From: Cyclostephanos tholiformis
Taxonomy: Eukaryota > Bacillariophyta > Thalassiosirophyceae > Thalassiosirales > Thalassiosiraceae
NCBI GenBank assembly: GCA_036939975.1
Contig: JALLPB010000147.1
Coordinates: 1-21,771 of the forward strand
DNA: 21,771 nucleotides
Direction: 5' to 3'
The notes below the pieces were generated by a model. The model searched no databases and was not told where the DNA came from. It was given only the letters and a program-made list of their open reading frames with translations. Position 1 is the stretch's first letter; each line of letters starts with the position of its first letter. Both the position numbers and the translations under genes were made by a program. This document shows, piece by piece, positions 11,625 to 21,743 of this stretch.

Positions 11625-11873
11625 CATCGGAAGCACCCAGCAAGACAATATTGAAGGGGCATCAAATATCGTACTGCCATGCCCCAGTAGTTAGGTCATT
11701 TAACAAATATTAGAGGGGGATATAACAAAATTTGAATAATGTATTAGTTGGACTTAAAAAGGGCAAAAACTCCATTTTAATATTAATTCCTAGCTTTGTA
11801 GAAGGTGAGCATTGAAAATTAGAATACCAGTTCCTATCTATGTTTGATCTTAAAAAACCATTTTCATTTTGGT

Positions 11874-11948
11874 TTCGGATGGGTGGGAAGCATAATTGTT
11901 TCTCACAATTTTCAAGTGAGAAACAATCATGCTTTGCACTGATCCGAA
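11874..11948. repeat. 33-bp imperfect inverted repeat (hairpin)
   Basis: Arm 11874-11906 is nearly the reverse complement of 11916-11948 with a 9-base loop. The inner 18 pairs (AGCAT.ATTGTTTCTCAC) have one mismatch; the outer part has a few more. Transcribed, it would fold into a long hairpin. It could be a foldback/MITE remnant or a small-RNA precursor. Confidence 0.8.
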
Positions 11949-12062
11949 CTAGTTTGTATGGTGTGACTACTCTACACTTCTTTACGTTTTCTATTTTCAT
12001 AAGTATTATTTTTACTCTAAGATACTACAATACTTACTACAAAACTACCTAAGTCCCTTCCC

Positions 12063-12333
12063 CAAAACATGGCAACCCTCCCCCCCAGCCAAAATCAAGC
12101 TGAAATCAGATGAAATTAAATCTTCTTAGGCAAAAAAATATGGCCAGATAGCTGGAGTTAGTGTGCATCATTACGATGTAGCAGCCACAAAAAATCCCAC
12201 CTTTAGTTGGCAAGCACGCTGTGCCACTGCCTGTAGAAAATTGTGTTTTTTGCTGTGCAATGGCGTTTGGTATTTGAGAGTCTGCCATTGGTCCAAGGCT
12301 TTCAAATAAAAACTCTACATATGTGGGGTTAAG
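12063..12333 (+). repeat. Dispersed repeat A, copy 2
   Basis: Second, shorter copy of the repeat at 1-475, in the same order and orientation, with many transitions and small indels. The alignment begins at AAAACATGGC and ends at ATATGTGGGGTTAA. The divergence suggests an old family. Confidence 0.75.
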
Positions 12334-14353
12334 TATCAAAGAAAGTGTTGCTAAACATTGACTAGCCAATAATTGTAATGAATAGGTGATTACTTAATTA
12401 TGAGTGAAAAGCTAATTCTAGTCACTGTGCAAACCTTCTGGGGAATAATTTAAATTTTCCCACTCGCTAAAATTCGCTGCGCTAGCTCTCGTAGGCTAGC
12501 TTGTCTAACAGGCACGTGGTTATCCAGCATCTTTTTGGTATTTAGTATTAAGTAGGAAAAGGTAATTTATTATGTGAACATTGAACATTGTGGGAATTTG
12601 TATTTTATTTGCCATAACCATAATGAGCATTTTGAAATTTCATCATCTCTATGTGACACTATTTTGCTGGTGTGTCTTTGGCAAAAATGCAAACCAGCAA
12701 ACATGGATTTTCTATTGGGCAAAGTTATCAAATGGTATTGTAAGTTACCCTGCTAGTATGTTATGAGTCCTAATCTGGTCTCTCCAAAGCTGACAAACAG
12801 GCTTTTGCACCCCAAGACATAGTCCATGCAAAAATCCCCATCGTCAGGTGAGCTTGCTCACCTATGATACCATACTACAAATGACAACTACTTTAAAAGC
12901 TATTATTTGATCTTGTTCACATGCAATGCAAAACACCCATTGCACAGGGGCATTGAGGGGTCACAGAAGCTATAGGTTTTGATCTTTTTGTGGCATCAGT
13001 GGCACCTCAGGTGGACGTAATCTGACCTCACCTTTTTAAGCAGCAGTGCTGAGGATCCCATTCTCCCTACCCAGCTTTGCGCCTCTGACACTCATGATCA
13101 AAGTTCCTCACCCTCCAAATGCATACAGGGAACTATTGGTGCATCAATGGTGTTCACCATTATCTGTTGGGCCAGCTTCTGACAATACTTGAGCTGGGAT
13201 TCTGCAACTTTATTCCTCCCACAAGCACAAGACTGCACCGCATTTACCTCAGGTATGGTGCATGTGTATGTTGGACAAAAACTCTTAAATTGTTACATTT
13301 TAAGAGTTTTTTTGTTGACCGATTATGAGTGAATTCACATGATTTCACACAGCTTTTCACTGAAACGATAGTTATAGAAATCAATCATTTAAATGTAATC
13401 AACTAGCATAACATCCCCAATTAAGTATTACATCATGTTACTTAACTCTTTCCTGTCAGTTTGATACGTCATACCCCTACTGTCATTGATATCATTCGAG
13501 CCCCCTTTTCCATGAGTTGATGATGAAAAAACTCTGAAAAAACCGGCGTATCATTGACCTATTGCAATTATTGGCTCATTTTTCAGTGAACAAACTTAAT
13601 GGTGACTAACTTTCATTCTCTGCTGAAATACCCCTCACTAAAATTTGCAAGTACTTTCTTGAAAATTCTGAACAGTGGTAATACATCCAATGGTTCATCT
13701 CTTCCACTCAATGTTACACAATGTTTGCCCAGACCTCGATTTGTAAATCTGCTGTGGCCAGCATAATTGCATACCTCGGTAGCAGCCATTGCAAGTAGAT
13801 TGTTATATTTCGTGATTTGTTGGTCACATTGATGACTATGTATAACACTCCCCATAAACGCTGATAGTTGGTCAAGGGAAAATCTCAACATGGCATCCTG
13901 ATCAAAGTTAAGACTCGTTTCAGTCAGAAGACTGTTTGCATAACATTTCCTTCTAGTGATAAGCATTATATCCATAACTTTGATGGCATTCTACATTCAA
14001 TATCCCACATGGTTGACTAAATAAGTATAAATGACTTGTATGATCAAACTTAGTTACCATCTCATGATGGATTGGATGCTGCTCTCCAACAACTCTTCTT
14101 TGAACAGTATTAGCAGTTTTCTCCTGGAATGAACTCATTTTGCTGTTCAAAACAAGTCCTGCATCTCATTTCTTCTTGACAAGACAAGCAACAAAATATA
14201 ATAAAGAATAAATCTGTTGTTGTGAAGAAACACATTTTGCTGTGAAAAATTCAATCCCCCTTGAAAAAATGATTAAATAAATAATACGTAAACTTCTGTC
14301 ACACTTCTTGTTCCCAGTGTATTTTTAAGAATTGGTTAGTCATAGCCTTTAAG
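12334..14353. other. Intergenic, no gene recognised
   Basis: Low-CpG, AT-rich DNA containing the 13277-13311 hairpin and a small palindrome GCTAGC…GCTAGC near 12481-12500. Minus-strand frames at 13613-13975 and 13953-14150 overlap, but I cannot join them by splicing or assign a family. Confidence 0.5.
13277..13311. repeat. 13-bp perfect inverted repeat with T-run
   Basis: AAAAACTCTTAAA (13277-13289) is exactly mirrored by TTTAAGAGTTTTT (13299-13311) around a 9-base loop, ending in seven T bases in all. It resembles a hairpin terminator, but no gene adjoins it. Confidence 0.75.
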
Positions 14354-14447
14354 GTTTGCAATTTCTGCAATCTTTGCAAATAGCTGCAGTTGCTGTGATC
14401 TCTGCAACATCGCTGTGATTGCTGCAATCTCTGCAACATTGCAAAAT
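14354..14447 (+). repeat. Short CTGCAA-type minisatellite
   Basis: Irregular tandem array of CTGCAATCTTTGCAA-like and CTGTGATCTCTGCAACAT units on the plus strand. Its function, if any, is unknown. Confidence 0.6.
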
Positions 14448-14934
14448 AATGACCAAACAAAAAATGAGCCATATTACTTCTTAAGAATGCAGTTGCATTG
14501 CTGCCACTTGTTGTCTTGTGGGGGGAGGAGGCAACAACAATGGCACGGGGGGGGGAGGTCATTGCATCAGTTTTGTCTTAAGACAACAAATAGTATTGTA
14601 GGTCCCAAAGTTTGGACAACAGGTTTGGCATGTCATGAAGCTGGAGTGGTGGCAGTCCCTTACTGCCCCCACCTCCTCCACCTCCGCCTTCTCCGCCTTT
14701 AGAATCATTGACAACATGCAAGAATGGGAGGCCGTTACAGGGGGAGCCATAGAAAGAGGAGGCGCAACCATCCCAAATGCCACCCCACAATCCTTGCCAT
14801 TGTCACCTTGCAGGAATAGGATGCCGTCGACTAGGGGCATGGGAGGTCACATGACCGCAATGAGGGGAAAGGATGTGGTACCAACAATCTAGGACAATTG
14901 TGGCAATGATGGATCAAGCAATACTTGCCCAATG

Positions 14935-15182
14935 GCAGCATCCAGTGGCTTTAATCAAAGCCCTTGACCTCCTATATCAGGCAATGCACATGGTATTGTA
15001 CCGACACACCACCACAGCCATCAAAACGGCCAGCAAATATGGTGAGTCTTTGTCAACATTTTTTCTGTGCAACCCCGGTGGCTGCAGCATCCAGTGGCTT
15101 CTATTTAAGCCCTGTACCTATGCCATTGGGCGGTGCACTCGGTGTCGCACCGGCGCATGGCAAGGCCATCAAAATGGCAAGT
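14935..15182 (+). repeat. Diverged ~149-bp direct duplication
   Basis: Two related blocks begin with GCAGCATCCAGTGGCTT at 14935 and 15084 and continue to GCCATCAAAA.GGC.AG. They are separated by a 48-bp spacer. Divergence is considerable. There is no recognised coding content. Confidence 0.65.
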
Positions 15183-15674
15183 GACAGAGGTAGACTTGAT
15201 TGTTGTTGATGATATTGCCAATGACCCAATTGTAGAGAATTCACCTAGCAATGCTTAATATAAACTAAAACTGAGCTACCATATTAATCTTAACTATAGA
15301 ATGATATGGGCACCCGCAAATGACAATGGATGCCATTTTGGTGACAATTATCCTCAGCAGTCAATTGATTTTATAAAAAATACAGAGGTCAATCAAAATA
15401 TATTCATATCTACATTATTTTAAGTGATGTTATGATATTACTTCAACCAGTTGCCTCAGCCAACCCCTCCGCTGAGTTGCCTGTGTGCTACATTGTTTGG
15501 ATTGATTGAATCATTGCATCTGGAGGGGTGATCGGCTCCGCCGCCATGGTTGCGGTGTTTGTGGCAGTTTTCTGTGTGTTGTGGCTCTTCTGGTGATGTC
15601 ACAAGCTCTTGTATGTAAGACTTGGTATAAAAATAACCTTAAGAGAGGGTTAACTATGTAAATTTCCATCCCAC

Positions 15675-16775
15675 CTATGCGTGGACCACACCCTCAGCAA
15701 CCAAACTTAGAAAAGTGAATTGGTGCATTGCCCACCACTTTGTCCCCAAAACTTCTCCAAACCAATCAGATCATGGTGATGATTGTTGATGTTGTCCACC
15801 CAAAACTTTGCCTTGCAGTACCGGCTGAACGGCTTGGTATACTTAAAGGTTTTCCACCACCCATTGATCTTCTGCCAAATTGGATGGTACTCTCTTGTCT
15901 CCGGCATCCCATGCATCCACATGATCTTAGTAACATATTTTGAATACCGGCAACAATGGAAATGGAAGAACTCTATGTTGCCATACTCTGCAAGGAGGGT
16001 CTCACAATGCCCCAATGGAATTTAATTGAAATAGCCATTGATGACCTTGCCAAGCACTTCGTGCAGCCAATTCCCACTCTATTTCATTTAAACTTGAAAC
16101 CAAATGCCAGGCTTGTGGCATTTGATGACACCCTCCTGGACACAGAAGCCACTATCACCCAACACAACCTTCCCCTCCCCATGAATGGGCTTGGTCATCT
16201 CTAGCTTTGTTGTCAACATCTTCCCAAACCCTGGGAACACTATTGGGAAAACAAACAACCTGTTTGCCCTCTTTGGCCTATCCTTCCCCTCCAAAAGCTT
16301 GATCTGCCACATGATTGGCTTGCCATCATTCTCATTGGCAATTGAGTGGTACCACTCATTGCCAAATGGGTGAGGCTTTTGGGGGAGACATATAAACCCC
16401 AGGCAAAATTTGCTCAGCCACAAGTTCATGGACTTGTCAAGGCAGTTGAGCCGGGTAATATGAATCGGCATAATGTTGGTTAAATACATTGATCATTTTT
16501 CTCACCTCATCCATAAACTGAATTGCCCCAGTTATCTCCAGGTAGTGGGTAAATGCTGTTTTGTGGTCAAGCCAAAAAGGGGCACCCTTGAACATCATGA
16601 TTGGTGCTGTGGACTACCAACACTTATGGTACAAGATATTCTGGACACATGCCATGAAAAATTTCACCACAGCCACTGATAGAACTCCCCAAGAATCAAC
16701 AGACTTGTCAGGTGCACATTTGTCATCTGAATTATGACAGTCTCAGTGAAGCTTTGGGGAATGCCATCCTAAACA
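15675..16775 (-). pseudogene. Decayed piggyBac-type transposase
   Basis: Minus-strand translation, changing frame several times, follows the DDE transposase domain of piggyBac-derived elements common in diatom and oomycete genomes. Blocks in order: FKGAPFWLDH, FMDEVRKMINVFNQHY, LNCLDKSMNLWLSKF, PHPFGNEWYHSIA, KPIMWQIKLLEGKDRPK, KVVLGDSGFCV, IPLGHCETL, YVTKIMWMHGMPE, WKTFKYTKPFSRY and WVDNINNHHHDLIGLE, ending near KWWAMHQFTFLSLVAE. Aspartates at the three expected catalytic positions are visible (CLDKSM, LGDSGF, WVDNIN). Decay is clear: an in-frame stop near 16615, a frameshift near 16460, stops between about 16090 and 16040, and another frameshift near 15725. I could not find paired terminal repeats or a TTAA duplication. 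Confidence 0.85.
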
Positions 16776-17101
16776 GATTGAGCTCCATGTATGATGCAAT
16801 ATCATTCCAATGATGATGTGCCGATTTCCCCCTTTCATCAGTCAAATTGCACTCAGAACTAGGGATCTGGAATTTGTGTTTAGAATTTGTTCATTGATAG
16901 AAGGGGGGTGCCACCCTAGTTTAGGGGCTCATTGTTGTTGTCAGCCTCAATCCCCTTGGCACAAAGCTAGGCTGCCTGTTTGGCAAGTCTGGCTCCTTCT
17001 TGTACGTTTGGTACAATGTTGTCCAGTGCAGCACAGTCGACATGGATGGCAGGTGCGCATTTGCTCTAAAATGGCATGGCATCTTGGGGGGATTGTTGAT
17101 G

Positions 17102-17191
17102 TATGGCTACGGCTATGGCTACGGCTATGGCTATGGCTATGGCTATGGCTATGGCTATGGCTATGGCTATGGCTATGGTTATGGCTATGGC
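17102..17191 (+). repeat. (TATGGC)15 hexanucleotide microsatellite
   Basis: Fifteen uninterrupted TATGGC units with three single-base variants (C at units 2 and 4, T ending unit 13). It lies about 70 bp beyond the stop codon of the minus-strand PPR-like gene. One plus-strand frame would read as a Tyr-Gly dipeptide array, but I see no gene around it. Confidence 0.95.
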
Positions 17192-17260
17192 AATTGCATT
17201 ATGGCAAATGCAACTGTTGTATCAGCATTCCTTTTTTATGTTGATTTGATTGTTGTTTTG

Positions 17261-19137
17261 TCATTGCCACCCTGTCTCTTGCTGTGCCATCCTTTTTGTT
17301 TTTGCAATTGTCATCCATCCTTCTCTCGTAGACATATCGTATTCATCATCCGCATCAGCGTTTTTGATGCCACCATCATTGTTGTCGCCATCTAAGTCGT
17401 CATCGCTCCAATCGGCCAATTGGACGGCCTCGAATCCGGGATTGGAGTCAGACATCGACGGTTCTCGATTCTTCCTCCACCGTTCAGACCTCACAGTAAG
17501 ACGGGCCGGCGGCGTAGGGGATGGAGGCGCGCGATCCTTCAAGAGAACGTTTATCAACGCCGACGCCTCGGCGCGCAGGCCCAACCTATTGTAAGCTGAT
17601 GCTAAAGGATTGACCTGATGAGCTACAATCGGGATATCATGCCTCTCCTCCATCGACAGTACGATCAGACGTGCCTCGTCCAATGGCTTGCGTCGTTCCT
17701 CCACCGTAAGAGCGCGGATCGTCGGACAGGAGTTGGAAGAGAAGGGCGTTCGAGTCGTAGTCGAGATGCAGAAAGCCGAATCACCGTCCCGATTGTCGTC
17801 GGCGATTTCCTCGCAATCGGCATTGCCGGGCGGCGCATCACCGACAAGGGTCACATTCGCGGCAGCGTACTTGGCATTGGATGCCCGAACGCACGCCCCG
17901 ATGACTGAAAGTATCATGTTGTCGGTGACTTTGCTCCCCTCTCCCACCGTCGACGCCGCCCCCGACGACAACGACCCATCCACACTGCGATATATCCGCA
18001 GGGCCTCCTCCCACATCCCCAGCTTGCTCGTCGCCACCAACGCCGCCTCGTGATGGGCCGAGGTGCGTCGGATTTTTCTCCTCCTTGCTCTAGCTTGTTC
18101 GCCCTCCTCGGGGAAAATGGAATCCCCCGAATACAGCGATCGAGACGAAAGGTTCGAGAGGTAGCTTCCAACGCCGGGGATCCTCTTTTCCTTTCCCCCC
18201 ACCGTCGGTACCTCCCGCTCGCCATCCGACGACGATGGAGATGACAACGACGATGACAACCCCGCGCTACCCTCCGCCGCCTCCAACTCGCCCATCCTAG
18301 CATACACCCTTAGGCAGTGCCTCCACATGCTCGGCTTATCCTTCTTCCTGCTATTACGTCGGAGGATGCCGAGGTATCCCGCGCTCGTCATGATTGGGGA
18401 TGATGTCCTAAAGTTTGGATGATGTCGGATACGCTCTGTCGACGTATGCCGGAGGGCCTCCACCTCGGGAGGGGGGGGGACATCGCCGTCCTCATCCTCG
18501 TCCTTGTCGCGGACATCGACGAAGGCGGCGGCGGGGGGGGGGTGCTTCCCCCTCCCCCCGGCGATCTCGCCGAGAAGATGGACGACGCGTCGTTGAGCAT
18601 CGTCCCGCTTTCGTACAGCTCGTCGTCCCAAACGAGCATCCGACGCGCCATTTCGAAGATGAGAGACGGACCACCAGATAGGGTCGTGCGCCTCGGCGTA
18701 CCAGTCGCCGTCGTCGTCATCGGGGCGCCAACACCACCACTACCATCGTCGTCGTCGCGCTCGTCCTCGTCGTTATCCCCGCCATCGTCGCGAACGCCCT
18801 CACCTCCCATCCCTAGGTCGTCGTCGATTCCCGACCCGACGATCCGCCCTATCCCCGTGGATTGCGATTTCCCCCGACGGCCCCTCGACAGCCTTGCGAT
18901 CGTTGTACTCGATCTGGTCGTGGTCGCAGTCCCGGTCCCAGTCCTAGGATAAGCTGGGGGCGGGACGAGAGCGGACGTCGACGACAGGGATCGTGAAATG
19001 GTGGTCCGCGACGTCGTCGTCGTCGCGATGACCAGCAAATAATAGTAAAACGCCATCGTCGCGACGCGCGGCGGTGTTAGGACCATGTCCCGCCCACGTG
19101 CGCGTTTGCCGTTACACCGGCGTCGAGTCGTCGTCAT
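17261..19137 (-). CDS. Probable organelle-targeted PPR/helical-repeat protein, frame broken at a homopolymer
   Basis: I do not recognise a named orthologue. The N-terminal frame runs from an ATG at 19137 (alternatives 19086 and 19056) and has a hydrophobic MAFYYYLLVIA segment followed by STSALVP. This resembles a diatom plastid signal peptide with an ASAF-type site. Next come an acidic Gly/Asp-rich linker and a patch FEMARRMLVWDDELYESG. The remainder is in another frame, open to the TGA ending at 17261. It contains helix-pair segments typical of PPR-like repeats, such as HHEAALVATSKLGMWEEAL and PLASAYNRLGLRAEASALI. The two frames overlap between about 18631 and 18388. The switch fits best at the 10-base G run (18533-18542) or the 9-base run (18471-18479), where one base is missing or two are extra. 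The open frame extends up to 19230, but that ATG lies inside the 5S gene, so I start at 19137. PPR assignment is by eye and moderate. Confidence 0.55.
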
Positions 19138-19192
19138 CGCGGCGTGTCTTGAAGAGGGGGAGAGCCGGGAAAGAGAAAAAAAATAAAAGGTC

Positions 19193-19196
19193 AAAA
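19193..19196 (-). terminator. Pol III terminator T-run of the 5S gene
   Basis: The minus strand reads TTTT at the 3' end of the 5S rRNA, overlapping its last two bases. This is the usual Pol III stop signal. The next 55 bases lead to the start codon of the downstream protein gene. Confidence 0.7.
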
Positions 19197-19312
19197 GAAC
19201 AACACCAAGGATTCCAACGTGGTCCCCCACCGTAGTACTAACTTGGCCCGACAGTGCTTAACTTCGCTGAGCAGACGGGAAGCGGTGCTGTCACTGTGGT
19301 ATGGTCGTTCCT
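19195..19312 (-). rRNA. 5S ribosomal RNA
   Basis: The minus strand matches eukaryotic 5S rRNA along its length: the CCATACCAC block just after helix I, GAAGTTAAGC (19256-19265), GTCGGGCC, GTTAGTAC (19235-19242) and GGGGGACCAC. I set the ends from helix I: bases 19304-19312 pair with 19195-19203 over nine pairs, giving 118 nt, a normal length. Other expected helices also pair, including GCCAAG with CTTGGT (helix V) and GTGG with CCAC around a GGGA loop (helix IV). The internal Pol III control elements lie in the conserved central and 3' blocks. It is probably functional, though a diverged copy cannot be excluded. Confidence 0.93.
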
Positions 19313-19333
19313 GTTACCAAACCAACAATAAAA

Positions 19334-19340
19334 ATATATA
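19334..19340 (-). promoter_or_regulatory. TATA-like element upstream of the 5S gene
   Basis: TATATAT on the minus strand lies 22-28 bases before the 5S 5' end, a typical position for an upstream TATA that helps Pol III at 5S genes in some eukaryotes. The surroundings are generally AT-rich, so this is suggestive only. Confidence 0.4.
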
Positions 19341-19344
19341 AAAA

Positions 19345-20924
19345 AATATTATGGGGAATCTGCTCAATCACCTCATCTTGGCAATTTTTTTTTCTGCACT
19401 TCACCTTTTTTGTGTCCTTTGAGGTACTTCACTTTTGAGGATTGGGCCGAATTATCAAATTCCTCTTTGCTGAGCATCACCTGTCTACTGTTTATCCCTG
19501 TGATGATGTTGGTTAATGACCCCCCCTGCACGTAATGATTTGATCATTCCGTGAGCATCATTTTACCCATATTACTTTTCATACACGTAAAGTCTGCTGG
19601 GTGAGATGGTTCGTCTGTCCCTAGAGATTGTTATTGTTTTTTATCTGTTCGTTAGCATCACTCTATGTCTTAATCCTAGCTGTTTTCTCAGAATTTGCAG
19701 CAATACTTGAAACATCTTTTCGTTGACACCACTCATTAATAATTCGTCAATTCCTCCCCTTTAATACTAGTCTCTTTCCTCCATAGTAGTCCCCCCCCCT
19801 TGCCAAAGGCACTACACACCCATACCATGGCATCTTCTGATTGTACTAATGCCCCACCGCCCATATCTCCATCCTATCAGGAGCATATTGTCCACTCTAC
19901 ATCCCCATCTCCCATCTTGTGCCCGGAAGTTGATCCACCCTCTCCTCCCCTTGTTATCAACTTGACATCCCAATCACCACCACCCAGAAATTTAGACAAT
20001 TCTACATGCTTTGTCAGTTCTTTGAAGTGCTCGAAGTTTAATTATACCAATCACGAGTACATTTCCCACACTGTATTTTGTACCAATCTCAGACAAGGCA
20101 AGGCAGTTTGGTGTGCAAACATAATATGGTGTCACATGCTATTTTTTCAAGGAGAACAAACAGAAGAAAATACATTTTCATTGAGTTTTGTCTACATCAC
20201 TGCTGCTATGTCACCTTTAAATGGTTAAAACAATGGTAACTCCACTGCCATCCCCCCCCCTCCTGCACCATGGGCCAAGACTACGTTGGTAAATGGCAGT
20301 GTCATGAGTGTAACTACACTAACTACACTGATATCTCAACTGCAGTGTTTTGTGATTACTTGAATTAGTAGTACCTCATTGGATCAAGGAAGTGCATTAT
20401 TTGTTCTGCTCTTTATCCCATGAAAGCACCATAACCCATAACATATAGAACCGGTATCTATGCTGCCAAAATGGTACACCAACATGAAGAATGATGAGTG
20501 GATGCTGCACAAAATTAATAGAATGGGTTCTAGATGCAGAAATAGAGGTGGAACTGATAAAAAAATAATAAAAAAATCTCAAAAAATAAAATTTGAAGGA
20601 GGGGTTCCATAGATATGAGGATGCTGAGTAATAATCATTTAGTGCACATTTGAAGAAAATATTACTAACCCATACATTTTGTGCACATAAGCAAAAAAAT
20701 CTTTTCCGGGACCTTTTCACTAGCAAATTCGGTCTTTTTTGATGATTATGGCCCTCCTTCGACAGTATGCTGACCCCATACCCCCCACAAAGCAACACAC
20801 ATACTCACCCATGTCATATGTAACTGTTTTAGAAATGTTCCCCTTAAAAATTCACTCACTATTCATTAATTTATGATAAATCTTCTCGCCAAGGCCCAAG
20901 TATTTCCCCGGATTGCCTTCTGTT
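19345..20924. other. Intergenic between the 5S gene and the satellite
   Basis: AT-rich. A 142-codon plus-strand frame (19800-20228) is Pro/Ser-rich at its start and matches nothing I know. The 20397-20798 minus-strand frame is Phe/Tyr-rich and probably fortuitous. Confidence 0.5.
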
Positions 20925-21708
20925 GAGCTTGAATGACATTGTGGTGTTATGCTTGAGGCTCCAAACCCCCGCAGATTGCATCTCAAATTCATATCATATG
21001 TATACAAAGTGTTTTAGCATCTTATTATGCTGTGGATGGACATATGGGGGCACCCTTACACTGTTATGCTTGTGCAGGTCGGGAGTGGATTTTAGGAAAA
21101 TTGGTGTTGCGCGGAGCCTGAGTGATATATAAGATCATGGTTGAGGCTCTAAACCCACTTGCAGTGCATCCCACATCAATGTCATATGTATACTAAGTGT
21201 GTCAGCACCTTGATATGCTGTGGATGGGCATATGGGTCCACCCTTACTCTGTTGCTCTTGTGCCAGGTGGGGTAGGATTTAAAATAATCAGGGTATTATT
21301 GAGCCCGAGTGAGGTTGTATGATCATGGTTGATACTCCAAACCCATTTAGAGTGCATCCCACATCCATATCATATGTATACTAAGTGTGTCAGCACCTTG
21401 ATATGCTGTGGATGGGCATATGGATCCGCCCTTACTCTGTTGCTCTTGTTCCAGGTAAGGTATGATTTTAGGAAAATCAGGGTATTATTGAGCCAGAGTG
21501 ATGTTGTAATGTATTGGCTGAGGCTCCAAATCTGCTTGGGGTGCATCCTACATCCATATCATATGTATAAAGAGTGTTTTAGCACCTTGATATGCCATGG
21601 ATGGACAGATTAAGTTCACCCCTATACTGTTATGCCTGTGCAACAGGTGGTCTGGAGTGGATTTTTGGAAACTTAGGATAGGGCTGAGCCCGAGTGATGT
21701 TGTACTAT
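20925..21708 (+). repeat. 188-bp satellite, four tandem units plus a partial leading unit
   Basis: Units begin with GA.(G/A)CTC..AAA at 20955, 21143, 21331 and 21520, a period of 188-189 bp. Each carries GCATC..A.ATC.AT.TCATATGTAT, AGTGT.T.AGCACCTTGATATG and GGATGG.CA followed by a CACCC block, and ends in GAGCC.GAGTGATGTTGT. Bases 20925-20954 are the tail of a preceding unit. The open frames inside are repeat artefacts. Confidence 0.92.
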
Positions 21709-21743
21709 GGCAGTGGCAATGGCAGTGGCAATGGCAACAGCAA
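21708..21743 (+). repeat. GGCAGT/GGCAAT hexanucleotide run at the right end
   Basis: About six imperfect GGCAGT, GGCAAT and GGCAAC units follow directly on the 188-bp satellite and run almost to the window edge. Confidence 0.7.

Noticed and set aside
13613..14150. Two overlapping minus-strand open frames that might be exons of a gene
   Set aside because: The candidate donor after GAGATG and the nearby acceptors give stops or wrong phase, and no family is recognisable.
15638..15653. TTAA sites near GAGAGGG as a possible piggyBac terminal end
   Set aside because: On the plus strand the AGGG-TTAA order points the element interior away from the transposase relic, and no partner end was found.
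17000..17395. Plus-strand open frame with a long Tyr-Gly repeat
   Set aside because: Produced by the hexanucleotide microsatellite, and it overlaps the 3' end of the minus-strand gene.
19138..19230. Upstream ATG at 19230 as start of the PPR-like protein
   Set aside because: It falls inside the 5S rRNA gene, and the added residues do not improve the targeting leader.
19800..20228. 142-codon plus-strand open frame
   Set aside because: Pro/Ser-rich start, ordinary AT-rich intergenic composition, no recognised domain; left as unsupported.
20397..20798. 133-codon minus-strand open frame
   Set aside because: Composition is driven by A/T runs; no motif and no CpG-rich gene signature.
20955..21708. 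CRISPR-like array
   Set aside because: The 188-bp units are contiguous and diverged with no spacer structure, in a eukaryotic context.
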